This document shows, one piece after another, positions 12,701-25,333 of a stretch of DNA of 64,000 nt. Position 1 is the first letter of the stretch; every line of letters starts with the position of its first letter. Made by a program: the position numbers and the translations under genes. Source of the DNA: Diplocarpon mali (Eukaryota; Ascomycota; Leotiomycetes; Helotiales; Drepanopezizaceae); NCBI GenBank assembly GCA_024741835.1, contig JAENRP010000089.1, positions 1 through 64,000 on the forward strand. Direction: 5' to 3'. The notes under the pieces are model-generated. The model was not told where the DNA came from and searched no databases. It saw only the letters and a program-made list of their open reading frames with translations.

Positions 12701-15310
12701 AGGAATCAATCATCTTCTCACTATTTCTGCTAATTATAGATAGTCCTTTCTCAACATATCCTGTTGCTTTAAAACATTATCACCATTGTTTCTGTTGCTG
12801 TCGATCCTTATCACTGTAATAGCCACTCATTAGTATTCTGCTATAGCCATATTGGGAGATTCAACATATCCCAATAATAATTGTTTAGTAAAAGTAGTAG
12901 CTGAGAGGTGGACTGCTGTTAAGTGCTGCAAGGTATGACCTGTCACCATAGAACTAGTGTCCTTCTATTGGTGTCTCTCATTTCTCGTATGCTTTATGTA
13001 TACAACGAGTCTAAAACCCGAATACTTGGTCACAGTCTGGCAAATGAATACTCTCTTCCAAAAAAAACCCCCATATTCAACCTGATTGTCTAAGTAAGCA
13101 CCTGCTCTTGTCTTAGGCTAGCTGCTTCGAGTTTGTAATGATAGAAGGACTATATCTGCGATCTGAAGAGGGGGTTCCAATCTTAGCATGTATTATTATC
13201 ATTCCATTTATTATTGTTTCGTATTACGCTGTCACTTCAATAGTTATTGTTTTCTCTCAATTGCCGAATTATTTGCTACACTATAGGCATGCTGAAGCTG
13301 CGAAAAAGTAGCAATTGCTACAAGATTCGTCTAGATAATATCAAAAAATATGGTTCTTTACATGCACACAATTAAAATTCACTTAGTGCTCTCACATATA
13401 TTGATGGTACTGTTTATTGTTCAAGCATTTATAACAGAGGGTGAGATAACGCTCAGTCGATACCAATTTAAGATGGCTCCTCAAGTCACAAGCGCGAAAC
13501 TCGGCCAGCTCTCATAGCTTTTATTTGAACCTCATGAATACTCTAGAGCGGTGTAGACTTAGCTCTCCTTTCTCTGTAACTGGCACACAATGGCTATTTT
13601 CATACTAACTTGGTTGCATTTCTCCTAACTGTCCTTAATATTTTTGCTTCGAATATATGGTATGACGGCGAGAGCAAGGCATAAGTCGGTAAAGTCGATA
13701 AGATCAATGCTACCAAGTCTAATAGAATCCAAAATTAGAGACGGGGATAGGGCGTAAGGCGCTTCTACTTATGCGTTTCTCGACCTACTAGCCTTTTAGT
13801 CGGAGTATGTATTAGAATCTCGTCAGCAATTTTTCAATTAAAGGAGACCCTGGCTCGTTCCGCTAGCACGTCGCCTTCTAAGATAGCACACAACTCGTAT
13901 TCGCCTCCCTCGGTCCCGAGTCTGTATATCACGAGGTCACGCCGTGACATCTGGCAGTCCTCTGAGAAGTTACTTTCGGATCCTTTATTGTACCTGTCAC
14001 TTGTTAGTCATACCCGCCATGTAAATCCATTGTGAACCAGCCAGCGTGGCGTCTAATTCTCAAAATTACACTTTTCTCTCGCTCAAGCTGCCGCACTTAC
14101 TTACTATTTTGCTATTATATGTATATGTTTGCTATCGCTGTTACAAGACTAAATTTGATGATAGCAAAGCTTTAAATATTAATTAAGCTCCTGCCAGATG
14201 CTTGATTCAAGCTACTGCAAACCGAGTCATTCTCGTTGCGATATTTGGTCTTTAGTCTCCCCAAAGAGTGCAAGCTGGCCTTATTTTGCTCTCCATTTCC
14301 AGGATCCGTATTGAGAAATTCCAGAAAGGTTTTCCGCAAAATTCATGGCAGGCGGGAAGAGTGATATTGCAGCTACGGGTGATACTTGACAATCCAAGTG
14401 AGTAACACTCAATGCTGCCATTTTATCGCTTTATGGAGATTGCTTGCCATGGTCTTCCTTGTGTTTATACTATATGATATGTCAGAACCTTACTCTTATT
14501 GCTCTGCTCTCCTCTCTACCCTGCATGCACATTTATCAAAGACTCACGTATCTACCACTAGGTTTAACCTCTACATTACCGAGCCAGGTTGTTGGTATCA
14601 CTCTTTAATCCACTGCCACCTCCACCCACCGCGCAATCCACCATTACTTCTCAAACCAAGCCTGCGCAGCGGGTACTTGACATATCTATCCATAACTCTT
14701 TATTTATGGGTCGAGATTGCTACTGGTCTTGATTTTGCTGTCATTCTCGGTGCATATTTCGCAGTTTTCTCCCCAAAAATTGACCTGCACACAGCAAGAG
14801 CCCTGTCAGGATCTCTAGCTTTTGGCCACCCCAAAATCTAGAAAAGAAGGAAACGCAGGCCTTTGGTACCGTCTATTTACTGAGCATAGGCAAAAATGTG
14901 TTTCCGATATTTTCCACCCCACAAGATGCATGATCGTACGAACCGATTACTGAGCGCTTCTTATTTCTCGGATTTTCGTTCGGTCAAAACTCAGGGTCTC
15001 ATGACTTGTTTCTCTGACATCCGGGCTGCTATTTGTCTTCTGAGGTATTAGCATGAGAACCAAGGCCCGAGGATGTCTCTATAGGCTTTATTTTTGAAGG
15101 TATAGCTAAGACGGCTACCTGGGCTTTGGGAGGCGATCCCATGCTTTCTGAATTCAAACGAAGGCACGCAGGGCTCTTCACACGCCTGACATCCAAGACA
15201 GCTAGCAAGCAAGATAAAATGGCGCGAGCCTAATAATAACGAAGAACGAATTTTGGGTACCTCACGCGGACGTGCGGTGAGAGCTGTCGCTTCCCTCAAG
15301 AACGACTTCC
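9783..15310. other. Gene desert
   Basis: The first 350 bases hold the promoter and leader of the Nrp1-like gene. Beyond that I see no supported gene. Composition becomes AT-rich from about 12,050. ORFs at 10140-10484, 10672-11199, 11329-11971 and 14386-14841 lack recognisable domains and consistent splice signals. No transposase, terminal repeat or tRNA was found. Confidence 0.5.
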
Positions 15311-15870
15311 CTAGATCACAAAAGGCCAGCGGTCATGGTCGTCCCTATGTACTGTGGCCTTCACCTTCTCCTCCAAAGCTTCCTTCGTCAGGAAATTCTC
15401 CACACTAGTTGCAATTATGTTACAATTGCCCAGTAGAATTTCCTGCTCCAATGTCAGCAAGGTGTTACTAATAGGAAGGTAGGAAGCCTCTGGTTTTTCC
15501 TAGCCTAGTTATAAGATCAGCCTACACCTGAGTATATTCATGCCAGCAACATAGTCAGCCCCTCATTTTTGACGTTCACGATCGCTCGATAATGGCTGAA
15601 GATCCCGTTGGTAGCAGCAGTGTTGACATTTAATTCAAGCCCGCAGCATGCCATGAACTTGACGTCGCCGGAGAAGAAATAAACAAGCTTGATCTGGCGA
15701 GGGCCAGAGAGATTAATGCATATTAGCTGCTGTAGTTAGTAGAAGGTGTGAAGTCTCTTGAACCTTACGAGTGTCTGCCGGGAGAGCGTGAACTGATAAG
15801 CGACGAATCACGTGATAGGCTTGTATTTGATTTCAGATTATATTTATCCCTAGTGGCTTGAAAAGCGTCA
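15311..15870 (-). pseudogene. Decayed multi-exon gene of unknown family
   Basis: Three coding-like exons read on the minus strand: about 15870-15769, 15726-15528 and 15467-15311 (TAG stop at 15311-15313). The introns have good signals: GTAAGG...CTACTAACTACAGCAG and GTGTAG...ATTAG. Junctions keep phase (TLSRQTL/LICINLSGP and AGMNIL/SNTLLTLEQE). Two lesions break it. One is a TGA at 15808-15810. The other is a one-base loss in exon 2 at the four-C run 15560-15563: exon 2 is 199 nt where phase demands 200. Coding phrases include QIKLVYFFSGDVKFMACCG and LTKEALEEKVKATVHRD. I do not recognise the family. The 5' exons are lost or unreadable. The one-base loss could be a sequencing error, but the TGA and missing 5' end favour a true pseudogene. 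Confidence 0.5.
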
Positions 15871-17126
15871 AAACTGGCATTATGGGATAGCCAGTAACCG
15901 TTTTGACTCTCCACGTAGGTTCTATCTCTTCTTGAAGAAAGACCAGGTGTTTTCCGGCGGGTTAGCGACCAGAGATTGACAGGAGCGAATGGTTTGTTTA
16001 CTTTGAATTTGACCAGGGCTTCGGAGCGGTCTGTCACTCTACAGAGCTATTTCATTGAGGCGACGAAAAACTCAATGTAAAAGCCTAGTCGAGTTTCAAA
16101 GAATTCTATGCTCCCTCTGCATGTCGGGATCTTCCAATACCGCAAGAGCGATCCAAGAGACTTCAGTTCACATCTTTCCAAACCTCCAGCCTTCTACCCA
16201 AGCCCTTACCCCTGCCTCAATTCCATCTCACACTTTTTGAGAAACTCTGGCTGAGGATTTATATGAGGCTCTTATATTGCACCATGTGGCGTCGCTTCCG
16301 CCAAACTCGCATCTAGCAGTCTTCCGGGTAGACTTCTGGCTATACTATATATCAAAAAGCTGGCGAATCTTCCACCAGCGGCAGCGCCAAACAGACATTT
16401 GAGGGTCACTAGTATGGTAGACGTTAGCTTAAACTGCATTTCGGGGAGGTTGTTAGTCAGTTTAGAGAAATCCCTCCTCTCGGTTAGGTGATTATCATAG
16501 AGCAGCCGTACGAGTCTGTTCCGGAGTTTTTATGTCTTCCATGTGTAAATAGCTGCAGTTTTTTGGAGAGTTTTTTTTAGGACAGAGGAGGGCGGGGTTT
16601 ATTATGATTTTTCAAGAACGGAATTATAGAACAAAAGACAATACAAAGTTTGGAATTCATACAGGGTAACTAGAGATAACTCGACAAACTAAAACAACGA
16701 ATCCCCATATCCATCTTTCTCTTTCTTACTTCATGCGACCCAACTCTGATGCGTTAAAGTCAGCGTAAGAGGATCAATAAGCATCCTCAAACCACCCGTA
16801 CGCTACGAGCTCGGGTCTAGTGTCCATTCTTCGACGCCGCAGGGAGCTCTGAGTCTACAAAAGTATCTCTCTAACAGGTTGGTATGATACGGTGGCAGCA
16901 ACGATATTTCAGTCTCCCAGGAGTCCGATTGACAGAAAATGACTCGAGGCTTGGGCAAAGCCACATTGCTCTGGTGTATGGTCACGCTATTGACTGCGTT
17001 ACGGCATACGAATCTTGGCATGATGTGTGACATTCCTCTAGCCGCTGATTACACCAATTACTGCTCACTAGTCAGCTTTATTATCAATGAACAGCCTTAT
17101 GAGATTGATTTTCTTTAAGCAGCAGG
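15871..17126. other. Intergenic
   Basis: No gene is supported. The minus-strand ORF at 15765-16037 overlaps the first exon of the neighbouring decayed gene in another frame and may include scrambled upstream coding sequence. The rest holds only short frames. Confidence 0.4.
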
Positions 17127-17594
17127 ATGGATATGCCGTGGGATGGGGCTGGGAGTGATAGTAGAGAAGGTCGAGATTACTCGGTCTTACTGTTCGAGTC
17201 TGAAGAAGGGGCTGTCTTGAAAATAGTTGCAGCTGATTGTGGCTCCACCACTCCGCCAGAGGATCAGAGTATAGATAATGTTCACACAGGGCTTGAATGT
17301 GCCAGAGACTTGACCAGGGAGAGCCCAACATATTTTGGATTTGTGTATCACAGAGACCCAAGTATCGCCGTCATGAAACCGAAGACTTTCGGCGCATATG
17401 AAACGCGTTATTTCTTCGAAACCGCCTCAGAACGCGACGCTTGGTGGGAGGCTGACTTGACGGTTGAGATGGAACAAGTCGGCGGAACTTCTGTGCTAAA
17501 CGAAGGTGGTAAGAAACCTGGTGAATATAAAACAAGCTTCAAAATAAATTCGCACTTTCGGAAATGTGAATACCATTTTGTATCTAGTCTGTAA
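17127..17594 (+). CDS. Hypothetical protein, 155 aa
   Basis: An uninterrupted ORF from ATG 17127 to TAA 17592-17594 encodes an acidic protein with no signal peptide and no membrane segment. It has phrases typical of real coding sequence (TYFGFVYHRDPSIAVMKPK, YFFETASERDAWWEADLTVE). I do not recognise a domain. It stands alone in a gene-poor region, and no upstream exon with a clean acceptor was found, so it may be an orphan gene or a surviving fragment. A second ORF at 17722-18012 lies just downstream in another frame and has less coding character. Confidence 0.35.
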   Translation: MDMPWDGAGSDSREGRDYSVLLFESEEGAVLKIVAADCGSTTPPEDQSIDNVHTGLECARDLTRESPTYFGFVYHRDPSIAVMKPKTFGAYETRYFFETASERDAWWEADLTVEMEQVGGTSVLNEGGKKPGEYKTSFKINSHFRKCEYHFVSSL

Positions 17595-18838
17595 TCAAAA
17601 CACGTGTGGCTGTTATACGATGTTGTCGTACTGAAAATAGGGAACTTTCTTAGTGGTAAGCAGAAGCTTGTTAAATTCTAATCTAGCTATATATATATCT
17701 AAGCTCCTTTTGTAGGAGTGCTTGGCCACTTCAGGGGCTCACTACATAAGCCAGTCCTCAGAGCCTGAGGCTCCTCATGGCGCAGTAGATGTCAAAAGTC
17801 CTCTTTTGTCAGAGACCAGGTATACATCATCCCAGATCATGCTGAATCGGCTGGCAAGAGGTAATCAGAAGATAGCCAGTGCAATCACGTTCGTAGTTAG
17901 AATGAGAAGCCCTGCGTCTGGCCGATCAAAACCAATCATGAACTTCTTGGCCTCTTCGCCTACTACGACTACGATATCTGCGGTTCACGAGATTGCAAGG
18001 TACTTTAAATAAAGATAGATCGATAAGGTAAATCACTCCTATTATGTAGATTGGGAATGCTCGCTCACAGGCATTTCTAAACCTGCAGAGCAAGCGGCTG
18101 TCATTGTAATATTGACGAGTGGCTGAAGAAACGATCAGCAAGTTGACTGAAAAGGGGGAAACTGATATCCGTGGGGCTCAGAAGTGAAAAGGATGTTGTG
18201 AAACTTCTGTATGGGTTTGTGTGATGATCCGGTCTTCTCGAATGTCAAATCAAAACAAAGTGCTGAGCCCTTTCTAATTAAGCGAGCGTTATCACTTCAT
18301 GCGCGAATTCAGCCGCCACAAAACCATACCGACAAATAAAAGTAGCGACAGCACGAACTTTTCAGGGTAAAAATTGGTCAAGTGCAAACAGATGCATGCA
18401 AAAACTCGCGTCCTCTACCTTTGTTACTTCCTAAAAGGCCTCTAAGCAAGAATTGGCAAATGCTGGGACAGCGTAACTATATCAATACAATGTTTTCCAA
18501 CATTACAGCGAGCAATCATTTCATGTCACGATCTTAGTCATGTTAATCTGACATTTTCTACACGGCAAAAGGCACGATTTGGACTCGAAATTGGAAGCGA
18601 AATAACAGGCTCGAGACTGCGAACGATCTTCGGTATCTCGCACTCGCGCACAGCATGATAACTCTGATTCATTTCTAATTTTGAAATGGCAGCCCCACCT
18701 CTAATAGTTACACGGGCGGGTCAATAGGCACTCGTCTACAGTATGGAGAGGAATAAAAATAAGAAATTGCAAAAGATAGAAGGTTCCCAAGGCTTGATTC
18801 TTCTGCACCCATTTAAATATACACTGACTGGTGTATAA
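17595..18838. other. Intergenic
   Basis: No gene is supported. The ORF at 17722-18012 (96 aa) has no recognisable domain. The part nearest 18838 is expected to be the 3' UTR of VPS54. Confidence 0.45.
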
Positions 18839-21800
18839 TCAAGGCTTTGGATCCTCGTTTGTCGGGACTTCTTCTAAATCAGCGACCGTATCAGGAACAA
18901 CCTCACCATTCGTCGCTTTCTCCTCAACCGGTGGTGTAGAAGGAGGTGGCGGTGGTGGAGTTTTGGCCCTTGGCACGTTCTTGGCTTTGACAAGGTTGAC
19001 CAGGTAATCTCCAGCGTCACTTGCGCCGTCCAAGCCTCCTATCTTCGTTTTGAAGTGTTCTGCATCACGAAGCATCCTGTTGCACTGTTTAGCAATTTGG
19101 GGACAAGGAACAAGTGACAGAACAGCGTACCTTGCCTGTGCAGCCTCACTCCCCAGCATGGCATCCCCGAAAGCCTTGCCCCACTGCTCTTTATAGCTCT
19201 TGAACACAGGCTCCATGATCATCCTGACCGTCATATCCGGGAGATGCTTGCTCAAAACCCGGTGCAGCGTGCTCGTTTCCTTCGTCAGAGTTTCCATATA
19301 CTTGTTTACACCACCATCATCGGCTGTCTCCCAGTCTATCAACTTCATCGCCTTGGCGTGCGCTGTCGCGCGACCGGCCATGATATCCACCAGTTTATCG
19401 TAGATGGATTGTTGGTGCTCGAGGTAGGCGCGCCGCACTTTGTCAAATTCGCTCATAAGGGATGATACTGTTGCGCCAGAACCTGCATGTCGTCGTACAA
19501 ATTCCCGGATATGAGGGATGAGGCTAGTAATGAAGGATAAAGATTGTGCGGCGAGAGCCAGGTGTTTTGTTGTGATGTTCTTTAGGCCGGCGGAGCGGGT
19601 CGCGCCAGCTCCAAGAATGAGCTGTGTACACCGGGAGTTGAAAAGAGTCAAGTATGACAGTATAGAGGTTGCTATTTCGATTGTCATGGATGGGATACCG
19701 GTGTTGAGGTGTAGGAATGAGGATAGTCCGTGTAGACATAGGATGGCAGAGACCGGAAGAATATATGATTCGCCTTCTATAACAGCGGAGCGAGTTGTAA
19801 CCTTCGAGGAAGGGGCTGAGGCTCCCGAGTCGCCGTTAACCTGGGCTACAAGGAGCGTTGTCGCGCATTCTGGCTGTAATTCAGAAGCGGATGCAGGCAG
19901 CCATATCTTACTACCCGAGCACCACGCTTCGGCATCTTCAGTGCTCGCGGACAGTATCCTAGTCAGCTCTACCGTGTCCGAGTCCGTGAAGTCTTTGGCA
20001 TTCCATGGATCTGCTTCCATCCTTGTCGCGAGGGCTTGTCGCGCGGACTCGCTCGTGTGCTGCACAAAGTCTTTGATATGTCCGTTGACGACATTTTTGA
20101 GTGCGGTGCCGCTCCGCCCAGACACTGCTTCGCACTCGTTGGCGAACAAGAGATTGAGTGTGAAGTAACGAAGGAAATTCTCTATCGAGAGATGTTTGCT
20201 CTGTTCAGATCTCACTCTCAAGACCTTGACGATCTTTTCTTGTGCAATGTCGACAGCCTGACCCAGGAGATTCGACATGTCGAGTGCTAGGTGCATTTCT
20301 TCCTGAATATCCAACCCCGAAGGAGCGGAGCTCGACCGACCATCGATTGCCGGCATCCTTGGACTCTGTGGAGACCTCAGGCTAGGAGACTTCATGCCCA
20401 ACGGAAGCTCTCCAAGAGTGCTGGTTACGTCTAACAATACCTTCACTTGCGTCCCGAGTCGTCTAAGAGTCTCGCCAACGCCGACGTATGTCTTCTTTAG
20501 AAGCTCTTCGGCATCCTCGGGCTCTAATGCACGAAGATTTCGTGCTAGGATTGATGATTTCTCTTGTTGTGTCTTGGGCCTTCCACCTCCAGCTGTGGAA
20601 GCAGACATCATAGAATCCGCATCGTCGTCGTTCGATGCAGGCAGAGGCCGCCGAATGATGTTCCTGATTTCTCGTAAGACCGACTCACGAAACGCGGTAG
20701 TAGCAGGTGATGTATGCCGAGAGCGATGGAGGCCACTCAAATTTGACAGAAGACCGGCTCTGAACTGATCGCTCATTGCCAGATATGCAGGAAATGCGGA
20801 TGGTTCTCGGCTATGGCTGCCTCTCGCTCGCTGTGATGAGCTGCTCCAACGTTGTAGAGCATCGGATGCGGAAACAGACTCTACATGATGCCTGAGATCC
20901 CCAATCAGTGCATTAAGAAACCTGGTCTCATAGACTCTCCCAATCCGTAATCGCAATGTATCGAGGTCGTTGTTGACCCCTTTTAAGGCTATTGCTCCTC
21001 GAAGATCTCGTAGCCGGATGTCGGTTTTCTTGCTCTCGCCCGATATCAGCTTTTCTAAGTCGTCTATCTCATCCAACGCTTTATCCACTTCGGTATCATC
21101 CACCAATGACTCGCATTTTGTAAGAGCCTCTACAATTCGTTTTAACTGCTGCACAGCATCACTGAGATGTCTGAGATTTTCCCTCCTTCGCTTCTGTGTG
21201 ACTATGTTGAGCCCCCCTACCGCCATTTCCTCGTCTAGATTCGCGAGCTCTTTTCGTAAAGTTTTAATGCGATCCACAGAATCAGCTGCCTCGGAATGCA
21301 GTTCCCGCAACGATCCCAAAGCCGCGAAAAAAGAAGTTGACGCAGTAGATATCGACGAAATGAGGTGCACCTCAATGGTATCCATATACCAGGAAAGTTT
21401 CTCTTGCAGGATAGCGTTAGTCGCTAGAGCTTTCCGTTGTCCCGCCACATTGCCATTCCCATTAGACGACCTCCGCTCATCTGGAGAGCCGGGCGCAGGC
21501 TTCACAACCTCTGACCGCTCGCTTACAACGTCGAACGTTCGAGGGTTTTCCAGGTGGAAGTTTTCTTCGAAATACACGTTGGGTATAGTTGACAACGGTG
21601 TTGTCGCGTGCGCAGCACGTCTACCTGAACCTCCACTTGACCTTCTCCGTATCGAAGAGCTGTCGATTGAAGATGCTAGGGAAGCCAGTGAAGCCTTCCG
21701 AGAGAGACTCGGCCGACTCGTGGGTTTTCGATCTTGGTCCAGTAGGTCTAAAAAGTCGTCGATTTTACTGCCTTTTCTCATGAACTGTGTCCCGCCCTCG

Positions 21801-22322
21801 CCTTCATTATCCTTGGCGCGTTGTAGTGCTTCATATAAACCTCCCACTTGCGCCAGATATGGCTCAAATTCGGAGGGGTCGACGTGGGGAATGTTTGTGA
21901 GAGTGACGGGGGGTATGTCTCGAGTAGTTGGTAACTTGTGAGCGTTCGAAGCTGGCGCAGAAGAATGTGGAGTAAGGCCCGTCCGAACTATGGGTGGTTG
22001 AAGAAGGGTAGATATAGCTAGTAGAATTAGTACTTGCTCCTACTGATAAGCGCAATAATTACCATTTTGGCTCGTCTCATTCAAGTCATGCCAATGCGAC
22101 GCTGTATCTAGTGTACCTCCGATAGAATGTATGGAGCTGGCCGTGGAGCCTCTCCGAGAGTGGAACCTTCCAATGGAGCCTGGCCTTGATGCTGTCAGCA
22201 CCTCCCTTCATCATACCAGCAGACCCTGTTACTGACCGGGGCGAATAGTATTCGCTTCGAGGGGGAGGGGACGATACGGGCGAGAGACTTTCGACCGAAT
22301 ATCGGGGTGCCGAAGACGCCAT
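18839..22322 (-). CDS. VPS54: Vps54, GARP tethering-complex subunit
   Basis: Four exons (22322-22237, 22184-22063, 22017-19131, 19076-18839) give 1110 residues. The N-terminus has Ser-rich low-complexity sequence, then a STLLQPPIVRTG segment and TNIPHVDPSEFEPYLAQVG, followed by coiled-coil-rich alpha-helical tether sequence. The Vps54-like C-terminal region, roughly residues 840-960, carries LTLFNSRCTQLILGAGA and LKNITTKHLALAAQSLSFI, which identify the family. Vps54 works with Vps51, Vps52 and Vps53 in tethering endosome-derived vesicles at the trans-Golgi. The first intron uses GTCAGT...ATCAAG, the weakest of the three. The last (19077-19130, 54 nt) has no in-frame stop, and splicing restores AQA-RMLRDAEHF. 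The C-terminus ends in a proline-rich and acidic tail. The gene is divergent from MCM5 across 686 bp. Confidence 0.93.
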
Positions 22323-23008
22323 TGCTATTGAGCTTGGAAGCTTTGGCTTCGAAGCCTATGATGGCGTAAGCTCTGCCGAGTCGACCATGCAAACCTCCCG
22401 GCTTCCTCGCAGCAGCCCGCTGTGATGTGTGTGTGTGTTAGGTATCGCAGTCTCGCCGCGAATGGGATTTCCCAGAGGCCACGCAGGCCTTTGTCAACAC
22501 GCTCGTTGACGAATCCAAGAGGCGCTATCGAAGTATCATTGCTGGCAGGGCACGGACGCGAGGTAATGAGCGAGGATGGCCATAGGAAACAGGTTGGACG
22601 TTAGAGGGAGCTGTAGTCCGAAGTATATCCTCATCCATTGAGGTATAAAATTATATTACGGGAAACGACATGCTCGCTCGTGGGCGTGACCAGGGGTCAC
22701 ATCACATCAAGCTATCTAGGGGTACCTGGTAAGGATGGATGCCTTGGCTTTGCTGCAAGCACTTTAACAAAACGCGCTAGAGTTGACATGGACTCAGCCG
22801 CGACTCGACGCGCTCTCTGGAAGAAAATATAGACAAACTTCTCCTCCACGCGACCCTCGGTCCACCCGGCCAGCCCTCCATTCCACGGCAACACTACACA
22901 AACAGGCCTTGCATTCTCCTTCAGAACTGCTTCTTCTCACGCCGGTGATCGACTAGTTGATCCGAAAGTTCAAACCCTCACCCACCCCCTCAAAGGTCTT
23001 GCCGCACC
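22323..23008. promoter_or_regulatory. Divergent VPS54/MCM5 promoter with an ACGCG cluster
   Basis: The 686 bp between the two start codons holds four forward ACGCG words, at 22556-22560, 22772-22776, 22808-22812 and 22848-22852. The last three are spaced 36 and 40 bp apart, 157-237 bp before the MCM5 ATG. ACGCG is the core of the MluI cell-cycle box bound by MBF in yeasts, and MCM genes are classical G1/S targets. The motif positions are seen; the regulation is inferred. Confidence 0.5.
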
Positions 23009-25333
23009 ATGGACCACAGGTCAGTTTACAGTTTATCGGTACTGCCGCCCGACGACGACGGCGATGATACGCGCCAGCAGGTACAATCGCAGCTCATGCA
23101 GTTCATCCTGCAATTCAGACTCGAAAGCGTCTTTATTTACCGGTCGGTGCGCTCCTGTATCTACAGCCAGCCCATCTAACGCTAGATAGTGACCAAATCC
23201 GCGAGAATGTCCTCTTGAAGCAATACTATTGCGATGTCGACGTCGGGCATTTGATATCTTTCAATGAGGAGCTTGCTCACAGACTTGTCACCGAGCCAGC
23301 AGAGATCATCCCACTTGTGAGTGTGCCCAGGCCTGCCAAGGGCCTGCAAACTTCTGTTGCTAACAGACAACAGTTCGAAGCTGCCTTGAAAAAGTGCACT
23401 CACCGAATTGTGTATCCTTCGCAGAGAGAGGTCAACCCTCCACTCCCTGAACATCAACTCCTTTTACACTCCGCAGCCGGCGACATTTCCATCCGAAATC
23501 TCGACGCTCTCACCATCTCTCGGCTGGTCCGCGTTCCTGGAATTGTCATTGGCGCATCAGTCCTTTCTTCAAAAGCTACAGCACTCCATATCCAATGTCG
23601 GAGTTGTCGTCAAACTAAAGTTCTGCCTGTTACGGGTGGCTTCGCGGGCGTATCCCTTCCCAGATACTGTGACAGAGTAAAGGGCCCAGGAGAAGATGGT
23701 TGTCCAATGGATCCATATGTTGTAGTTCATGAGAGCTCCCAATTCGTTGACCAGCAGATCATTAAACTGCAGGAGGCCCCAGATCAGGTTCCCGTTGGAG
23801 AATTACCTAGACACGTTCTCATCTCTACGGACAGATACCTGACAAATCGCGTTGTTCCTGGATCGAGATGCATGATCACCGGCATCTTCTCAATCTACCA
23901 AAATAAGCAATCTAAGGGATCCAGTACTACATCCGCGGTCGCTATCAGAACCCCATATCTACGAGCAGTGGGTATTCACAGCGATGTCGACACGACGGCC
24001 AAGGGAAACGCGATATTCTCGGAGGAGGAAGAGCAAGACTTCCTCACTATGAGCAGAAGACCCGACCTTTACGATGTGTTTGCAAATTGTATAGCCCCTT
24101 CAATCTACGGCAACCAGGATATCAAGAAGGCAATAGCCTGCTTACTTCTCGGTGGCTCGAAGAAGATTCTTCCTGACGGGATGAAGCTTCGTGGAGATAT
24201 TAACGTCCTACTGCTCGGTGATCCCGGTACAGCAAAATCTCAACTTCTGAAGTTCGTCGAGAAAGCCGCCCCAATCGCTATCTACACCTCTGGGAAGGGT
24301 TCCTCAGCAGCAGGTCTTACGGCTTCCGTCCAGCGTGACCACACAACTCGCGAATTTTACCTGGAAGGAGGAGCTATGGTCTTAGCAGACGGCGGTGTAG
24401 TCTGTATCGACGAATTCGACAAGATGCGCGACGAAGACAGAGTAGCCATCCACGAAGCCATGGAACAGCAAACCATTTCCATCGCCAAGGCGGGCATCAC
24501 CACGATTCTCAATGCCAGAACCTCAGTTCTAGCCGCTGCCAACCCTATTTTCGGCCGATACGACGATCTGAAGACCCCCGGCGAGAACATTGATTTTCAA
24601 ACCACGATCCTCTCGCGTTTCGACATGATCTTCATCGTCAAGGATGAGCATGATCGGGGCAGAGATATTAAGATCGCTAAGCACGTTATGGGTATCAATA
24701 TGGGTGGACGAGGAGTTGAGGAGCAGGCCGAAGCCGAGATCTCTGTTGACAAGATGAAGCGCTATGTCAGCTACTGCAAATCGTGAGTGCCCTCTTACTC
24801 ACAATTGAAAAAAAAGGCAATTAAGTAACAAACTTTCCAGCCGCTGTGCTCCCCGTCTCTCACCCGAAGCAGCCGAAAAGCTCTCATCCCACTTTGTCTC
24901 AATCCGCAAACAAGTCCACGCCGCCGAACTTGAAGCCAACGCGCGTTCCTCTATCCCCATCACGGTCCGCCAACTCGAAGCCATAATACGTATCACCGAG
25001 TCACTCGCCAAACTCTCACTCTCGCCCATCGCGTCTGAACAGCACGTCGACGAAGCAATCCGACTCTTCCTCGCCTCGACCATGGATGCCGTCAAAATGG
25101 GATCCGGACAGGGCAGCAAGGAGCTGAACGATGAGGTTAACAAGGTGGAGGAGGAGCTAAAGAAGAGGTTGCCGATTGGTTGGAGCACGAGTCTGAGCAC
25201 GCTGAAAAGGGAGATGTGTGACGGGAAAGGGTACTCTGAACAGGCGCTGCAGAGGGCTATCACGGTATTGCAGAGAAGGGACACGGTTACGATTCGCGGG
25301 CAGGGGAGTCAGGTTTACAGGAGTGGTGCTTGA
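23009..25333 (+). CDS. MCM5: Mcm5, subunit of the MCM2-7 replicative helicase
   Basis: Four exons (23009-23142, 23190-23316, 23374-24782, 24841-25333) give 720 residues, close to the family length. The N-terminus has [18 protein letters not shown] and a zinc-binding set (CRSC ... [14 protein letters not shown]). The AAA+ module has Walker [10 protein letters not shown] near residue 369, Walker [10 protein letters not shown] near 430, and an arginine-finger SRFD near 500. A winged-helix C-terminus follows. Mcm5 forms the Mcm2/5 gate of the ring that loads at origins. Intron 2 (23317-23373, 57 nt) is stopless and in frame; removing it joins EIIPL to FEAALKKC, as in the family. The ACGCG cluster upstream suggests G1/S control. 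The gene is convergent with the CTK1-type kinase. Confidence 0.96.

Noticed and set aside
14386..14841. 151-codon plus-strand ORF
   Set aside because: No domain and poor coding character in an AT-rich desert; an open frame of that length is expected by chance.
20970..21941. 323-codon plus-strand ORF
   Set aside because: It lies antisense to the strongly conserved VPS54 exon and mirrors its codon pattern.
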